The notes under the pieces were generated by a model. It made no database searches and was not told the origin of the DNA. It saw nothing but the letters and a program-made list of their open reading frames with translations. From CAYRZL01 sp964428795 (GTDB lineage Bacteria; Bacillota; Clostridia; Lachnospirales; Lachnospiraceae), in assembly GCA_964428795.1 (NCBI GenBank), contig CAYRZL010000026.1, positions 1 through 29,125 of the forward strand: a stretch of DNA of 29,125 bases, given 5' to 3'. A program made the position numbers and the translations under genes. This document shows positions 6,184-14,702 of this stretch, piece by piece. Each line of letters opens with the position of its first letter. Within the stretch, counting starts at the first letter, position 1.

Positions 6184-7161
6184 TCACAGTATTCCCTGCA
6201 CAAACATATAACCCATGACAACATAAAACAGCAGCATTCCCAAATTCAGAAGCATGACAGACAACTGCTGTTTTCCGGAAAGCGTCCGCTCCCCCGGCAG
6301 CAGCTTCGCATGTCTGAACTTGACGATAAACAGTACCAATCCTGCAATCATCATTGCCAGTATAAACAGACCAAAAAAGATCATCCCCATCCATGCTCCC
6401 AGATGCTCAAACACCGCCTCCATCATCGCATTGGTATCAGTCAGGTCCTGCATTATCGCCTCCATTCCCATATTTTTTACAAGAAGCGTTGCTAAAATAC
6501 CCCCGAAAAAATTCACAACCATATGAATCGCAATATTATATTTTACCTTTCCATAACGGATATAAATGTATGCGAGCAGCATTCCAAGCCCAAAAGCATA
6601 GAAAAACTGAGAAAAATTCCCATGAAACAGTCCAAACAAAAGCCCTGACAGAATAATCGCCGCTTTATCGCCATATACGATCACACGGTCTATGAGCAGT
6701 TTTCGGAAAACCAGCTCCTCCAAAATCGGCGCTGCGATCACGACAAGTAAAAATATCCACCCAAGGGGCAAATTCATGATCGTCTCCTGAAGATCGGGCG
6801 TCACATCATGCCCGACCGCTTTGGATATCAGACTGTTTACAAGCATTCCGATGATATTGCCTGCATACATGATAAAAAATGCAATGATCAGATATATCAG
6901 CCAATGACCAAATTTCAAAATATTTTTGTGAAGACGCACCTTTGGAATACGCTTCATTAGCAAAAAGCAGACGGGCATAGCCAAAAGATATAATGCCGCA
7001 TCAGACACAAGTATTCTTGCCAGAGCATCTCCCTGCAGCGCAGGATTCAGATGAACCACCAGCACACTCAGAAGGCTTGTAACCCCGATCCAGATCAGCG
7101 CCAGCACGCCATAGCTCATCCCCACATATGTAAAAAATTTTCGGTCCTGTCCTACATTCAT
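6184..7161 (-). CDS. CPBP-family intramembrane metalloprotease
   Basis: A 325-residue polytopic membrane protein of the CAAX-protease/bacteriocin-processing (ABI) family. All metal and catalytic motifs are present: EELVFR at 148-153, FGLFH with His180, and HMVVN with His213 and Asn217. There are about eight hydrophobic segments spread over the whole length, including two N-terminal ones before the CPBP domain and two after it. The start follows GAGGAG at 7 bases, and that site overlaps the stop region of the truncated YczE-like gene just upstream. Bacterial members process peptides, give self-immunity to bacteriocins or act in envelope stress; no bacteriocin gene is near, so the substrate is open. 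Confidence 0.88.
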   Translation of the reverse strand: MNVGQDRKFFTYVGMSYGVLALIWIGVTSLLSVLVVHLNPALQGDALARILVSDAALYLLAMPVCFLLMKRIPKVRLHKNILKFGHWLIYLIIAFFIMYAGNIIGMLVNSLISKAVGHDVTPDLQETIMNLPLGWIFLLVVIAAPILEELVFRKLLIDRVIVYGDKAAIILSGLLFGLFHGNFSQFFYAFGLGMLLAYIYIRYGKVKYNIAIHMVVNFFGGILATLLVKNMGMEAIMQDLTDTNAMMEAVFEHLGAWMGMIFFGLFILAMMIAGLVLFIVKFRHAKLLPGERTLSGKQQLSVMLLNLGMLLFYVVMGYMFVQGIL

Positions 7162-7162
7162 T

Positions 7163-7582
7163 CTATTTCTCCTCTTTTTTTACAGCTTTTTGCTTCGCAA
7201 TCTTTTCCGCCTCGTACTCTTCCCGCCAGTTTTTGCCATACAGCAGAGGTCTTGTGACCGTCACACAGAAAAACTCAATCAGGGGACCCATAAATAACGC
7301 TGTGATCAAAGTACCTGCTCCAACCACTGCTCCCAGCAAAAATCCCACAAGCACGCAAATTGCATCCGTACCGATGCGGCACCAGCGAAACTTCGCCACT
7401 TTGCGGTCAGCCATAACCAGAGCAATCGTATCATACACAGATACTCCAAAATCTGCCATGGTATAAAACGCCGACGAAAAACACATGATCACAACGCCCA
7501 AAATCAGCAAAATGATCCGCACAGACATTTTAGAATTATCGATCCGCTGCTTTATATGTGACTAACGAAACATATCCAACAT
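7163..7582 (-). pseudogene. YczE/DUF6198-like membrane protein, truncated, with amber codon 7
   Basis: An open frame from 7528 encodes 121 residues (MSVRIILLILGVVIM and on) resembling only one half of the usual roughly 210-residue YczE-type protein: the pattern ADFGVSVYDTIAL, then GFLLGAVVGAGTLITALFMG. The ATG at 7528 has no ribosome site. A strong one (GGGAGGAG, 7589-7596) precedes an in-frame ATG at 7582 that reads MLDMFR, then TAG (7562-7564), then runs without further stops into the 121-residue frame. So the gene is either dead by internal deletion plus an amber stop, or a weakly reinitiated short protein. It lies 24 bases after DUF554 and its last codons carry the ribosome site of the CPBP gene, so the transcript still matters. 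Confidence 0.6.
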
Positions 7583-7606
7583 GCTTTTCTCCTCCCGCGT
7601 ATTGTC

Positions 7607-8293
7607 CTAAAAGCCCAATATTCCTTTTATGATAAAATAGACGATCGGCACTGCCAATGCCGGAAGCATGTTCATTGTCTTGCAATCCTTGATCTTCAGA
7701 ATGCCAAATCCAGATGCCATGATCAAAAATCCTCCCACAATACAAAGCTCCGTCACCAGATCATCCGAGAAAAAGCTGGCAGATATATATTTCGCGATCA
7801 GATATATAGCTCCCTGCCAGCAAAACAATACCGGAGCGGCAAGGCACATGCCCACCCCATAGGTAGAAGCAAGTACCATGGAGGTAACAAGATCCAGTGT
7901 GGCATTCGTAAACAAATAGGTATGATCTCCGTACAGGGCGCTGAGCACCGGCCCCATAATGGATAATGCTCCGATACAATACATGATAATCCCGGTGGAT
8001 AAGCCCTGTCCAAGATTGGATTTTGAAAATTTCGCCACAAGTCCATTAAACTTTCCGTTCAGATCCAACACAGTTCCCACCAGACTTCCGATAGCAAGAC
8101 TGATGATAAACAGTACCGGAAATTTGCTGTCCGGCATATGGCTGACGATAGCATTGATGCCAAGTCCGATCGCCGCCAGCCCCATTGCTGTATAAAGTGC
8201 ATTCTGATATTTTTCTTTTATACTTTTCCTCAGGATGCTTCCGATCAGGCTGCCTGCCAATATGCACCCTGTGTTCACAATCGTTCCTATCAT
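7607..8293 (-). CDS. DUF554-family membrane protein (YdfK/YqgA type)
   Basis: A 228-residue polytopic membrane protein with about seven hydrophobic segments. The N-terminus MIGTIVNTGCILAGSLIGSI and the repeated small-residue helices (ALYTAMGLAAIGLGINAI) are typical of DUF554. Members are described as possible transporters or channels, without a defined substrate. The ATG overlaps the stop of the MtmB-like gene by one base (TGATG), so the two are translated as a pair; the pairing suggests that DUF554 moves something related to that enzyme, but this is inference. Confidence 0.85.
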   Translation of the reverse strand: MIGTIVNTGCILAGSLIGSILRKSIKEKYQNALYTAMGLAAIGLGINAIVSHMPDSKFPVLFIISLAIGSLVGTVLDLNGKFNGLVAKFSKSNLGQGLSTGIIMYCIGALSIMGPVLSALYGDHTYLFTNATLDLVTSMVLASTYGVGMCLAAPVLFCWQGAIYLIAKYISASFFSDDLVTELCIVGGFLIMASGFGILKIKDCKTMNMLPALAVPIVYFIIKGILGF

Positions 8294-9669
8294 CAGAATT
8301 TAATTCCCATTTCTGTCAATTCCGCTTTTACTTCCTCGTACATCTTCTGCCATTCTTCCACCGGCTGAATCGTATCCATATCATAAGATACGTCAAATGG
8401 CTGTCCTTTATTGCCATCCTCCATGGAAAAAATGTGCTCATATTTTTCTACCAGCTTCAATACAATCTCATTTGCCTGAGAACGGGTCATTCCCTGACGG
8501 GCTACCGCTTTTCCGACCTCACCCATAAGCCGAACCTCAAGCCCTGTTCCGTGAGGCGCATTTCCGTTTGCCGCACCAAGTCCTTCCAGATGACCGCCGC
8601 TGACTGTAACCACGATAGAGTTTGCAGCTACTTCATAGAGCAGTTCTTTGGTCAGACTGCCGCTGGAGGGCCACAGATCACACACAATGATCGCCGGAGC
8701 GCATTTTGCAAAAGTCTGGCACAGTACAGACTGCAGCCACAGGCATCCTCTCGCTGTGGTGGCAACATCCTGAATATGAATCGGATGACACAGATGATAA
8801 TCTGCCATACAGATCAGGTTTGCAGCCAGAATGGAAGCGATCATGACAATCGTACTTCCCGGTGCATCACCGCCCAGACCTCCTACCATGGAGCACGCAA
8901 GAGATGCATTTCTCATACCATAGTCCAGAGAGCTTGCAGCGCGCACCATATTTCCATTGTCAATGATAAGCTCATTAAACATTGCTACCAGATGAGAATC
9001 ACAGGGGCGCAGTCTCTTTTCACCCACTGCTGCCAGATCACCAATCTCCGTAACTGCGCTTTCTGCTGCCAACAGACCTATGCCCGGTCTGCCAACCTCA
9101 GCTAATGCTTTATGCAGATATTCCATCTCACGTCGAACCGCAATCACCTCTGTCGGATGTCCGCTTTTTACCGGATAACCATCCACATCAATAAGAGAAC
9201 CGCAGGTCATCAGATCGATCACCGGCTCCTGTGCCACACTTTTCACGATAGGATAGTACAGACGCTCCGGTGTAGGACAGCCCGGATTTCCTGCCCAGAC
9301 AGCCGGTTCTTTTGCATCTTCAATTCCACGTGCCCGCAGAGTATAGGCATCTTTGCCCTCACCCATCACCAGCTCAGTTTTCATGTTTCTTATTCCCTCA
9401 TCAATTTCCTCCTCCGTGAACCTGATGATGCGTCCGGTACTCATATTATATACACCGGTTGTCAGGATCATTTTTTTTGCAGCGGCAAACATGTCCTCCA
9501 AAAGCTGATCATCCCGGGGAATAAGTGTCTGCTTGTCCCACTCAAACTCATATTCATCCACCAGCTCCATCACGGTGTCAATGATATAATCCATATCCCA
9601 ATCATCCTTGGAAACCTTCTCTCCGGTCTCCGCTCTCTCACACAACTCCAAATATTTTTTTACATCCAT
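8293..9669 (-). CDS. MtmB-family corrinoid methyltransferase lacking pyrrolysine
   Basis: A 458-residue protein, the same length as monomethylamine methyltransferase MtmB of Methanosarcina, which transfers the methyl of monomethylamine to the corrinoid protein MtmC. Similarity runs end to end by memory of MtmB: YLELCERAETGEKVSKDDWD at the N-terminus, ILTTGVY, LVMGEGKDAYTLRARG, GRPGIGLLAAES, CDSH...FNEL, GLEVRLMGEVGKAVA and a C-terminal MYEEVKAELTEMGIKF. In MtmB the loop AGRPGMGVOGPE holds pyrrolysine (O202, codon TAG); here it is VGRPGIGLLAAE with Leu200 encoded by TTG (9070-9072). The Glu pair facing pyrrolysine in MtmB aligns with Pro-Gly here. The substrate is therefore probably not monomethylamine by the same chemistry. 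It starts after GGGAGG at 7 bases and is coupled to DUF554. No corrinoid protein or activase is in the window. Confidence 0.82.
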   Translation of the reverse strand: MDVKKYLELCERAETGEKVSKDDWDMDYIIDTVMELVDEYEFEWDKQTLIPRDDQLLEDMFAAAKKMILTTGVYNMSTGRIIRFTEEEIDEGIRNMKTELVMGEGKDAYTLRARGIEDAKEPAVWAGNPGCPTPERLYYPIVKSVAQEPVIDLMTCGSLIDVDGYPVKSGHPTEVIAVRREMEYLHKALAEVGRPGIGLLAAESAVTEIGDLAAVGEKRLRPCDSHLVAMFNELIIDNGNMVRAASSLDYGMRNASLACSMVGGLGGDAPGSTIVMIASILAANLICMADYHLCHPIHIQDVATTARGCLWLQSVLCQTFAKCAPAIIVCDLWPSSGSLTKELLYEVAANSIVVTVSGGHLEGLGAANGNAPHGTGLEVRLMGEVGKAVARQGMTRSQANEIVLKLVEKYEHIFSMEDGNKGQPFDVSYDMDTIQPVEEWQKMYEEVKAELTEMGIKF

Positions 9670-9688
9670 GTGGCTACCTCCCTATTTT

Positions 9689-9733
9689 AAAAAGCCGGAG
9701 AACATGAAACAAGATTTCATTCGGTTCTCCGGC
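9689..9733 (-). terminator. Strong hairpin with T run: BMP operon terminator or mtmB-like leader attenuator
   Basis: On the minus strand GCCGGAGAAC (9724-9733) pairs with GTTCTCCGGC (9694-9703), with an inner ATGAAA/TTTCAT stem, followed directly by TTTTT. It lies 55 bases after the BMP gene and 20 bases before the MtmB-like start. Since a good promoter lies between the BMP stop and this hairpin, it may also sit in the leader of the MtmB-like transcript. Confidence 0.85.
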
Positions 9734-9756
9734 CGTTTCTTTATGATCACGTAGAA

Positions 9757-9785
9757 ATCATATCATGTTCTACATGCGGTTGCAA
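9757..9785 (-). promoter_or_regulatory. Candidate promoter of the MtmB-like gene with palindrome in the spacer
   Basis: TTGCAA (9780-9785), 17-base spacer and TATGAT (9757-9762) on the minus strand. The spacer holds CATGT-TCT-ACATG (9764-9776), a perfect inverted repeat with 5-base arms, well placed for a repressor or MerR-type activator. The predicted start is near 9750, so the transcript would meet the hairpin at 9733 almost at once. Confidence 0.55.
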
Positions 9786-9787
9786 GA

Positions 9788-10957
9788 CTATTTCCAGCTT
9801 CCGATTACGTTTTCTACAAGAAATTCCTGCTGAATGATCTCCTCATCCGGCATTACCTCACCTTCCGATACAAGAGGATTGCCTTCATTGTCATTCAGCT
9901 CACCTGCATATACCTGTACCTCACCACTGTCGATCTTTCCTTTCAGCTCAGCAACTGCAGCCTTCACATCTTCCGGTACAAAATCAGCAAAATCTGTCAG
10001 CGCTGCACACTCGCCGCCCTCATAATAGAAATCATCCGCAGAAGCGGTTCCGTCAGCCACCGTTGTCATGATTTCTTTAAAGATCGGCGCAAAGTTCCAT
10101 GTAAAGGAGCATACAACTGCATCCGGAGCCAGTGCGGACATGTCATTGTGATAACCTACTACATAAGCGCCATTTTTCTCACAGGTCTCAGGAATGGCAG
10201 GGGAAGAAGCCTCCATGCCCATATATTTGATACCTGCGTCGATCAGAGACTGTGCGCACTGTGTCTCGACGTCTACATCATACCAGCTGTTTGCCCACGC
10301 GACCTGAACCTTTGCGTCAGGATTTGCATATCTCGCGCCGAGTGCATATGCGTTGATGGCTGTTCTTACGGAAAACTCACTCATACTTGCAGAATAACCA
10401 AGAGTTGTATTCTCATCCTGAGACATCAGCTCACATGCATAACCGGCCAGGAACATACCCTCATAGGATCTGATCTCATATCCAACCAGACCGTCAACCT
10501 TGTTTCCCCACTGGGCGAAGGTCACTTCCGGATACTGTGCTGCGACCTCCGGCAGGAAAGATGCATAACCGGTAGACGCACCGATGATCAGGGTACATCC
10601 CTCATCGATCAGACTCTCTGCTGCTGCCTGTGTGGTAGCCTGATCCGTATCGTCGATATTTTCCAGTGTTATCAGATTTTCCTCCGGAATACCAAGCTCT
10701 GCCATTGCGTTTACAATGCCCTCATGTGTGGCCTGGCACCAGCCTCCGTCATTGATAACGTAAGACTCCATCTCACCAATCATGAGATCTGCAAGAGCTC
10801 CCTGCGCCGCAGGCGCTACTGCATCTGCTCCGTCTCCTTCTGCTTCTGCGGAAGCTGCGGGTTCTTTTGCATCATTGCCGGCATCATTTCCGCAGCCTGC
10901 AAGAGCCGCAGCCGCCATCGCGCCAACCAGCAAAATGCCAAGTAATTTCTTTTTCAT
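9788..10957 (-). CDS. BMP-family substrate-binding lipoprotein of a nucleoside-type ABC importer
   Basis: A 389-residue lipoprotein: a Lys-rich start and hydrophobic stretch, then lipobox LAGC with Cys22, followed by a low-complexity Ala/Glu/Asp linker. The mature part is a type I periplasmic-binding fold of the BMP/PnrA family (INDGGWCQATHEGI, LIIGASTGYASFLPEVA, FAQWGN, RSYEGMFLAGYACELMS, VAWANSWYDV). Several Trp and Phe residues at expected pocket positions suit stacking of a purine-like ring. BMP proteins bind nucleosides or nucleobases; a methylated purine is possible but not shown. The start follows AGGAGG at 9 bases. It is the last gene of its operon, after the ATPase and permeases, where in many Firmicutes it comes first. 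Confidence 0.92.
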   Translation of the reverse strand: MKKKLLGILLVGAMAAAALAGCGNDAGNDAKEPAASAEAEGDGADAVAPAAQGALADLMIGEMESYVINDGGWCQATHEGIVNAMAELGIPEENLITLENIDDTDQATTQAAAESLIDEGCTLIIGASTGYASFLPEVAAQYPEVTFAQWGNKVDGLVGYEIRSYEGMFLAGYACELMSQDENTTLGYSASMSEFSVRTAINAYALGARYANPDAKVQVAWANSWYDVDVETQCAQSLIDAGIKYMGMEASSPAIPETCEKNGAYVVGYHNDMSALAPDAVVCSFTWNFAPIFKEIMTTVADGTASADDFYYEGGECAALTDFADFVPEDVKAAVAELKGKIDSGEVQVYAGELNDNEGNPLVSEGEVMPDEEIIQQEFLVENVIGSWK

Positions 10958-11045
10958 TTACATTTTCCTCCTGAAATAAATTATGGGTTTATCTATAGTA
11001 CAAGCAGAAATCCTGCTCATCTATCTGTCTTTACTTATTCCTCTT

Positions 11046-11978
11046 TTATCGTTCCTCACGGTCATAAGGAATACAAAGCGCTGCCGGAGCCGCGGAGCGC
11101 TTTTTGCGGAAGCTTCCGGTCGTGAAAATCAGAGCAATGATCGTCGCCACATAAGGCAATGCCGAATAAAACTGCGACGGAATCGCTGTAAAATACATCT
11201 GAATATCGATACCGATAATACTGATCGCTCCAAACAGCAGGGCGCCTAAAACTGCCACGATTGGATTCCAGGATGCAAATACAACCAATGCCACAGCAAT
11301 CCATCCTTTACCGCTCGTCATACCGTCGCTCCAGAAGTTTGTGTAGGACAGCGACAGACACGCGCCGCTGACCGCTGTCATGGCACAGCCGATAATAACG
11401 TATACATATCGCAGTCCATATACATTATATCCCGCCGAATCCAACGCCGCAGGATTTTCACCCAAAGCGCGCAGGATCATACCCGGCCTTGTTTTATAGA
11501 TATAGATCATAGATACCGGTATAATAATGTACATGGCATATACAAGAATATCCTGATGGAATAATGCCGGTCCAATAACCGGAATATCAGACAGGAGCGG
11601 AATATCAAAGGGCTCAAATTTCAGATTTGCATTCACTCCGCAATAATTTTTTCCGATAAAACCACTGAGACCCGTACCGAAGGTAAGCATCGCCATACCT
11701 GCCACAGTCTGATCCGCCTGCAAAGTGACGGTCAGAAACGCGAATACAAGTCCCAGTGCACCACCCACAACAAGAACCGTCACGATGGCAAGTCCAAGAT
11801 TCTGCTTATCCACAGCAACCATATAACCGGATACCGCCCCCATAAGCATGATACCTTCCAGTCCAAGGTTCATAACACCGGCTCTCTGGGAAAAGATCTC
11901 CCCGACTGTCGCATAAAGTACGGACGCTGCATAGAGAACTGCCGCTGAAATAATAGATACAATCAATGCTGTACTCAT
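11046..11978 (-). CDS. ABC transporter permease, BMP/nucleoside type (second subunit)
   Basis: A 310-residue membrane protein of the branched-chain/ribose-type permease superfamily. The family signature is near the N-terminus: ATVGEIFSQRAGVMNLGLEG, then IMLMGAVSGYM. About eight to nine transmembrane helices follow, with the coupling segment RALGENPAALDSAGYNV near residue 172 that contacts the ATPase. It overlaps the preceding permease by 4 bases. It forms the membrane channel as a heterodimer with the other permease. An 88-base gap with no gene separates it from the lipoprotein gene; the gap holds only a small AGCAG/CTGCT hairpin. Confidence 0.92.
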   Translation of the reverse strand: MSTALIVSIISAAVLYAASVLYATVGEIFSQRAGVMNLGLEGIMLMGAVSGYMVAVDKQNLGLAIVTVLVVGGALGLVFAFLTVTLQADQTVAGMAMLTFGTGLSGFIGKNYCGVNANLKFEPFDIPLLSDIPVIGPALFHQDILVYAMYIIIPVSMIYIYKTRPGMILRALGENPAALDSAGYNVYGLRYVYVIIGCAMTAVSGACLSLSYTNFWSDGMTSGKGWIAVALVVFASWNPIVAVLGALLFGAISIIGIDIQMYFTAIPSQFYSALPYVATIIALIFTTGSFRKKRSAAPAALCIPYDREER

Positions 11979-13060
11979 GCCGCCTCACCGCCTTCCTGCT
12001 CCTGTTGAACCTTTTTATTCACCACAACCTTATAACGATTGAAAAATTCACCCGCAATGACAAACAACATAATGCTTCCCTGAATCATCATGGCAATCTG
12101 GGAGGGAACCCCCGTAATCTGAACAGCAACCGCGCTGATTTGCAATGCGCCAAATAAAAATGCCACAATAATGACAGACAGAGGATTTAAATATGCAAGA
12201 TACGCGATAACAATACCTGTATATCCGGCGCTGTTGGGAAGATCCGCCTGCACCCGGTGAATAATACCGCCCACCTGCGCAAATCCTGCAAGTCCTGCAA
12301 TGGCGCCGCTCACCGCCAATACGAAAATGATATTTTTCTTTACGCTCATACCTGCATAATTTGCGGCACTGGGGCTTCTTCGGATAACCTCCATCTGAAA
12401 TCCTTTTGTGCTCTTTTTATGAAAAATGTAGATCACAACCGCCAATGCAATTGCAATGATCAATACGGAGTTGATACCTGTATTTCCGATATCTGGCAGA
12501 AAATACCGTTCCGAAATCTGCGGCGTCTGAGGTACCATCTGCCCTGCCTCTTTCCATGGACCATACATTAAATAATTTAAAAACAACAATACCACATAAT
12601 TCAGCATCATCGTCAGAATGGTTTCACTCACATTCCAGAGAGCTTTCGGTATGGCGGCAATCAATGCCACAATCATACCTCCCGCCATCGCAAGCAGGAA
12701 CATGATGATCAGCTTGGGTACCGCCGGCATATCCGGTCCGTACAGAGCAAACCACACACAGAAGATCGCTCCCATAGCATACTGACCGTCCGCACCGATA
12801 TTGTTCAGGTTCATACGGTAACCAAAGGCGACCGCAAGTCCCGTAAACATGAGCGGAAGTCCCGCCACAATACTCTTTTCCAGTCCCCGGACGGAAAAAA
12901 TGGATTTCCACATTTTGGCATATACTTCAAAGGGATTGAACCCTACAATCGCCAGAAAAACACCGCAGAATACCAGTGCCAGTATCACAAACAGGATAGA
13001 GTTCAGCACGCGGCGGCCTGTGGACACATTTGCCCGTTTTTGCAGTCGTATCTTACGCAT
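11975..13060 (-). CDS. ABC transporter permease, BMP/nucleoside type (first subunit)
   Basis: A 361-residue membrane protein, partner of the permease at 11046. A basic N-terminus (RKIRLQKRANVSTG) leads into a first helix (LNSILFVILALVFCGVFLAI) and the family pattern GLPLMFTGLAVAFGYRMNLN, then NIGADGQYAMG. The coupling region EVIRRSPSAANYAGMSVKK is at about residues 225-243. It overlaps the ATPase gene by 8 bases and the next permease by 4, so the subunits are made together. Confidence 0.92.
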   Translation of the reverse strand: MRKIRLQKRANVSTGRRVLNSILFVILALVFCGVFLAIVGFNPFEVYAKMWKSIFSVRGLEKSIVAGLPLMFTGLAVAFGYRMNLNNIGADGQYAMGAIFCVWFALYGPDMPAVPKLIIMFLLAMAGGMIVALIAAIPKALWNVSETILTMMLNYVVLLFLNYLMYGPWKEAGQMVPQTPQISERYFLPDIGNTGINSVLIIAIALAVVIYIFHKKSTKGFQMEVIRRSPSAANYAGMSVKKNIIFVLAVSGAIAGLAGFAQVGGIIHRVQADLPNSAGYTGIVIAYLAYLNPLSVIIVAFLFGALQISAVAVQITGVPSQIAMMIQGSIMLFVIAGEFFNRYKVVVNKKVQQEQEGGEAA

Positions 13061-14630
13061 GTTTCTCCTCCTCTTCTTTCTCCTCTGTCACTTGTCCGTC
13101 AGGAGTTATCGCTTCTTCCGTCAAACGCTCACCGGACATCAGTTTGCCCAATTCCTCAAAGTCCGTCTGATCTGTCTCACGGATTCCCATGAGCTCACCG
13201 TCACATAATACCCCGACCCTGTGGCACATCTCAAAGATTTCTTCCAGTTCCTCGGAAATCAGAATGATCGCAGCTCCCCTCGCACTCTGCTCCAGCAGAA
13301 TCTCATGGATGGCCGCGACTGCTCCGATATCCAATCCCCGCACCGGATAAGTCGCTACGATCAGTGCCGGTTCTCCGGCTACCTCTCTGGCAATCAACAG
13401 CTTCTGCTGATTGCCTCCCGACATCAGCGCTACGGGAAAATCCATGCCACCATTTTTGATATCATAGGTTTCAATATATTCTTGTGTATCGGATTCCATC
13501 ATCTTATGGTTCAGCCATCCATGGCTGCTGTAATGGTCGGAATTATATGCCTTTAAAATTACATTTTCTTTCATATTCAGCCCGGGTACCAGTCCCAGAT
13601 GCAGACGGTCCTCAGGGATAAAGGAAATGCCCTCCTCAATCCGTTCTCTGATACTTTTTTTCGTCATATCAGAACCGTTCAGTACGATTTTTCCGCCGGT
13701 CATGGAGCGCAGCCCGGCTATGGCTTCCGCAAATTCGCGCTGTCCGTTTCCGGCAACGCCTGCGATGCCAAAAATTTCTCCTGCCCGAACATCCAGACTG
13801 ACATTTTTTACTGCTGTCAATCCCTTGTCGTCCAGCGCACTCATATTCCGGATCATAAGGACTTTTCGATCACTGAGATGCTCTCTGTCGATCTTCAATT
13901 CCTTCTGCTCCCGATTTCCCACCACCGCCTTTGTAAGCCGCTCCACGGAAGCTTCCGACGCAGGCATTGTATCCTCCAAAACACCACCCTTCAACACTGT
14001 GATGCGATCTGCATTATTCATGACCTCATTCATCTTATGTGAGATCACAATGACAGCCTTTCCATCCTGCGCCATACTGCGCAATGTTTTGAACATCTCT
14101 TCTGCTTCCTGTGGCGTCAATACCGCCGACGGTTCGTCCAGGATCAGAATCTCCGCCCCACGGTACAACAGCTTGATGATCTCCACCCTCTGCTGCTCAC
14201 CGACAGACAATTGCCATACCTTTGCCGATGCATCCACTGCCAGATTAAATTTCTCTGAGCACTCTGCGATGACCTGTTCCATTCTTTTTTGTTTCAGCAT
14301 CAGACCCCTGTTTTCCGAATACAAATATACATTTTCTGCAACAGAAAGTGTCGGTATCAGTCTGAAATGCTGATGTACCATACCTATGCCCATCTGCATC
14401 GCCTGCTTTGGCGATCGTATAGTTACTTCCTTTCCTTTGTAAAATATCTGCCCCTCATCCGGCTTATAGATACCGGTCAACACATTCATCAATGTACTTT
14501 TGCCGGCTCCGTTTTCCCCTAGAAGAGCATGTATCTCGCCTGCATATAACTTCAAATCAACATCATGATTTGCCACCACGCTGCCGAAGGTCTTTGTGAT
14601 ATGCCTCATCTCGAGAATTAAATCGCCCAT
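13053..14630 (-). CDS. ABC transporter ATPase, double-domain sugar/nucleoside type
   Basis: The start was set at 14630 (MGDLILEM) because GGAGGA lies just upstream; an in-frame ATG at 14702 would add 24 residues with no family likeness. The 525-residue product has two fused nucleotide-binding domains. Domain 1 has Walker A GENGAGKST (38-46), a signature region SVGEQQRVEI and Walker B LILDEPSAVLTPQE. Domain 2 has a degenerate Walker A (GVAGNGQREF, no Lys), the signature MSGGNQQKL and a Walker-B-like LIVATYPVRGLDIGA in which the usual catalytic Glu region is altered, as is normal for this class. It energises the BMP-type importer. The C-terminus is unusually Glu/Lys-rich. It is the first gene of the importer operon. 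Confidence 0.93.
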   Translation of the reverse strand: MGDLILEMRHITKTFGSVVANHDVDLKLYAGEIHALLGENGAGKSTLMNVLTGIYKPDEGQIFYKGKEVTIRSPKQAMQMGIGMVHQHFRLIPTLSVAENVYLYSENRGLMLKQKRMEQVIAECSEKFNLAVDASAKVWQLSVGEQQRVEIIKLLYRGAEILILDEPSAVLTPQEAEEMFKTLRSMAQDGKAVIVISHKMNEVMNNADRITVLKGGVLEDTMPASEASVERLTKAVVGNREQKELKIDREHLSDRKVLMIRNMSALDDKGLTAVKNVSLDVRAGEIFGIAGVAGNGQREFAEAIAGLRSMTGGKIVLNGSDMTKKSIRERIEEGISFIPEDRLHLGLVPGLNMKENVILKAYNSDHYSSHGWLNHKMMESDTQEYIETYDIKNGGMDFPVALMSGGNQQKLLIAREVAGEPALIVATYPVRGLDIGAVAAIHEILLEQSARGAAIILISEELEEIFEMCHRVGVLCDGELMGIRETDQTDFEELGKLMSGERLTEEAITPDGQVTEEKEEEEKHA

Positions 14631-14702
14631 CCTGTCCTCCAAAATCCCTGTTCCTGTGTAACAGAAAAGTAACCCTGCGTATTCATTAGGTGCACTAATC
14701 AA

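Noticed and set aside
9070..9072. Pyrrolysine use in the MtmB-like gene
   Set aside because: The codon at the pyrrolysine position is TTG, and the 458-codon frame has no internal TAG.
8185..9105. Long plus-strand open frame (306 codons) opposite the MtmB-like gene
   Set aside because: It is antisense to a well-supported gene, has no ribosome site or homology, and its Cys/His/Ser-rich composition is that of a reverse-frame artefact. The same holds for 1674-2591 opposite lysA.
13053..14702. Longer ATPase starting at the ATG at 14702
   Set aside because: The extra 24 residues have no family match, and the strong GGAGGA site lies just before 14630.
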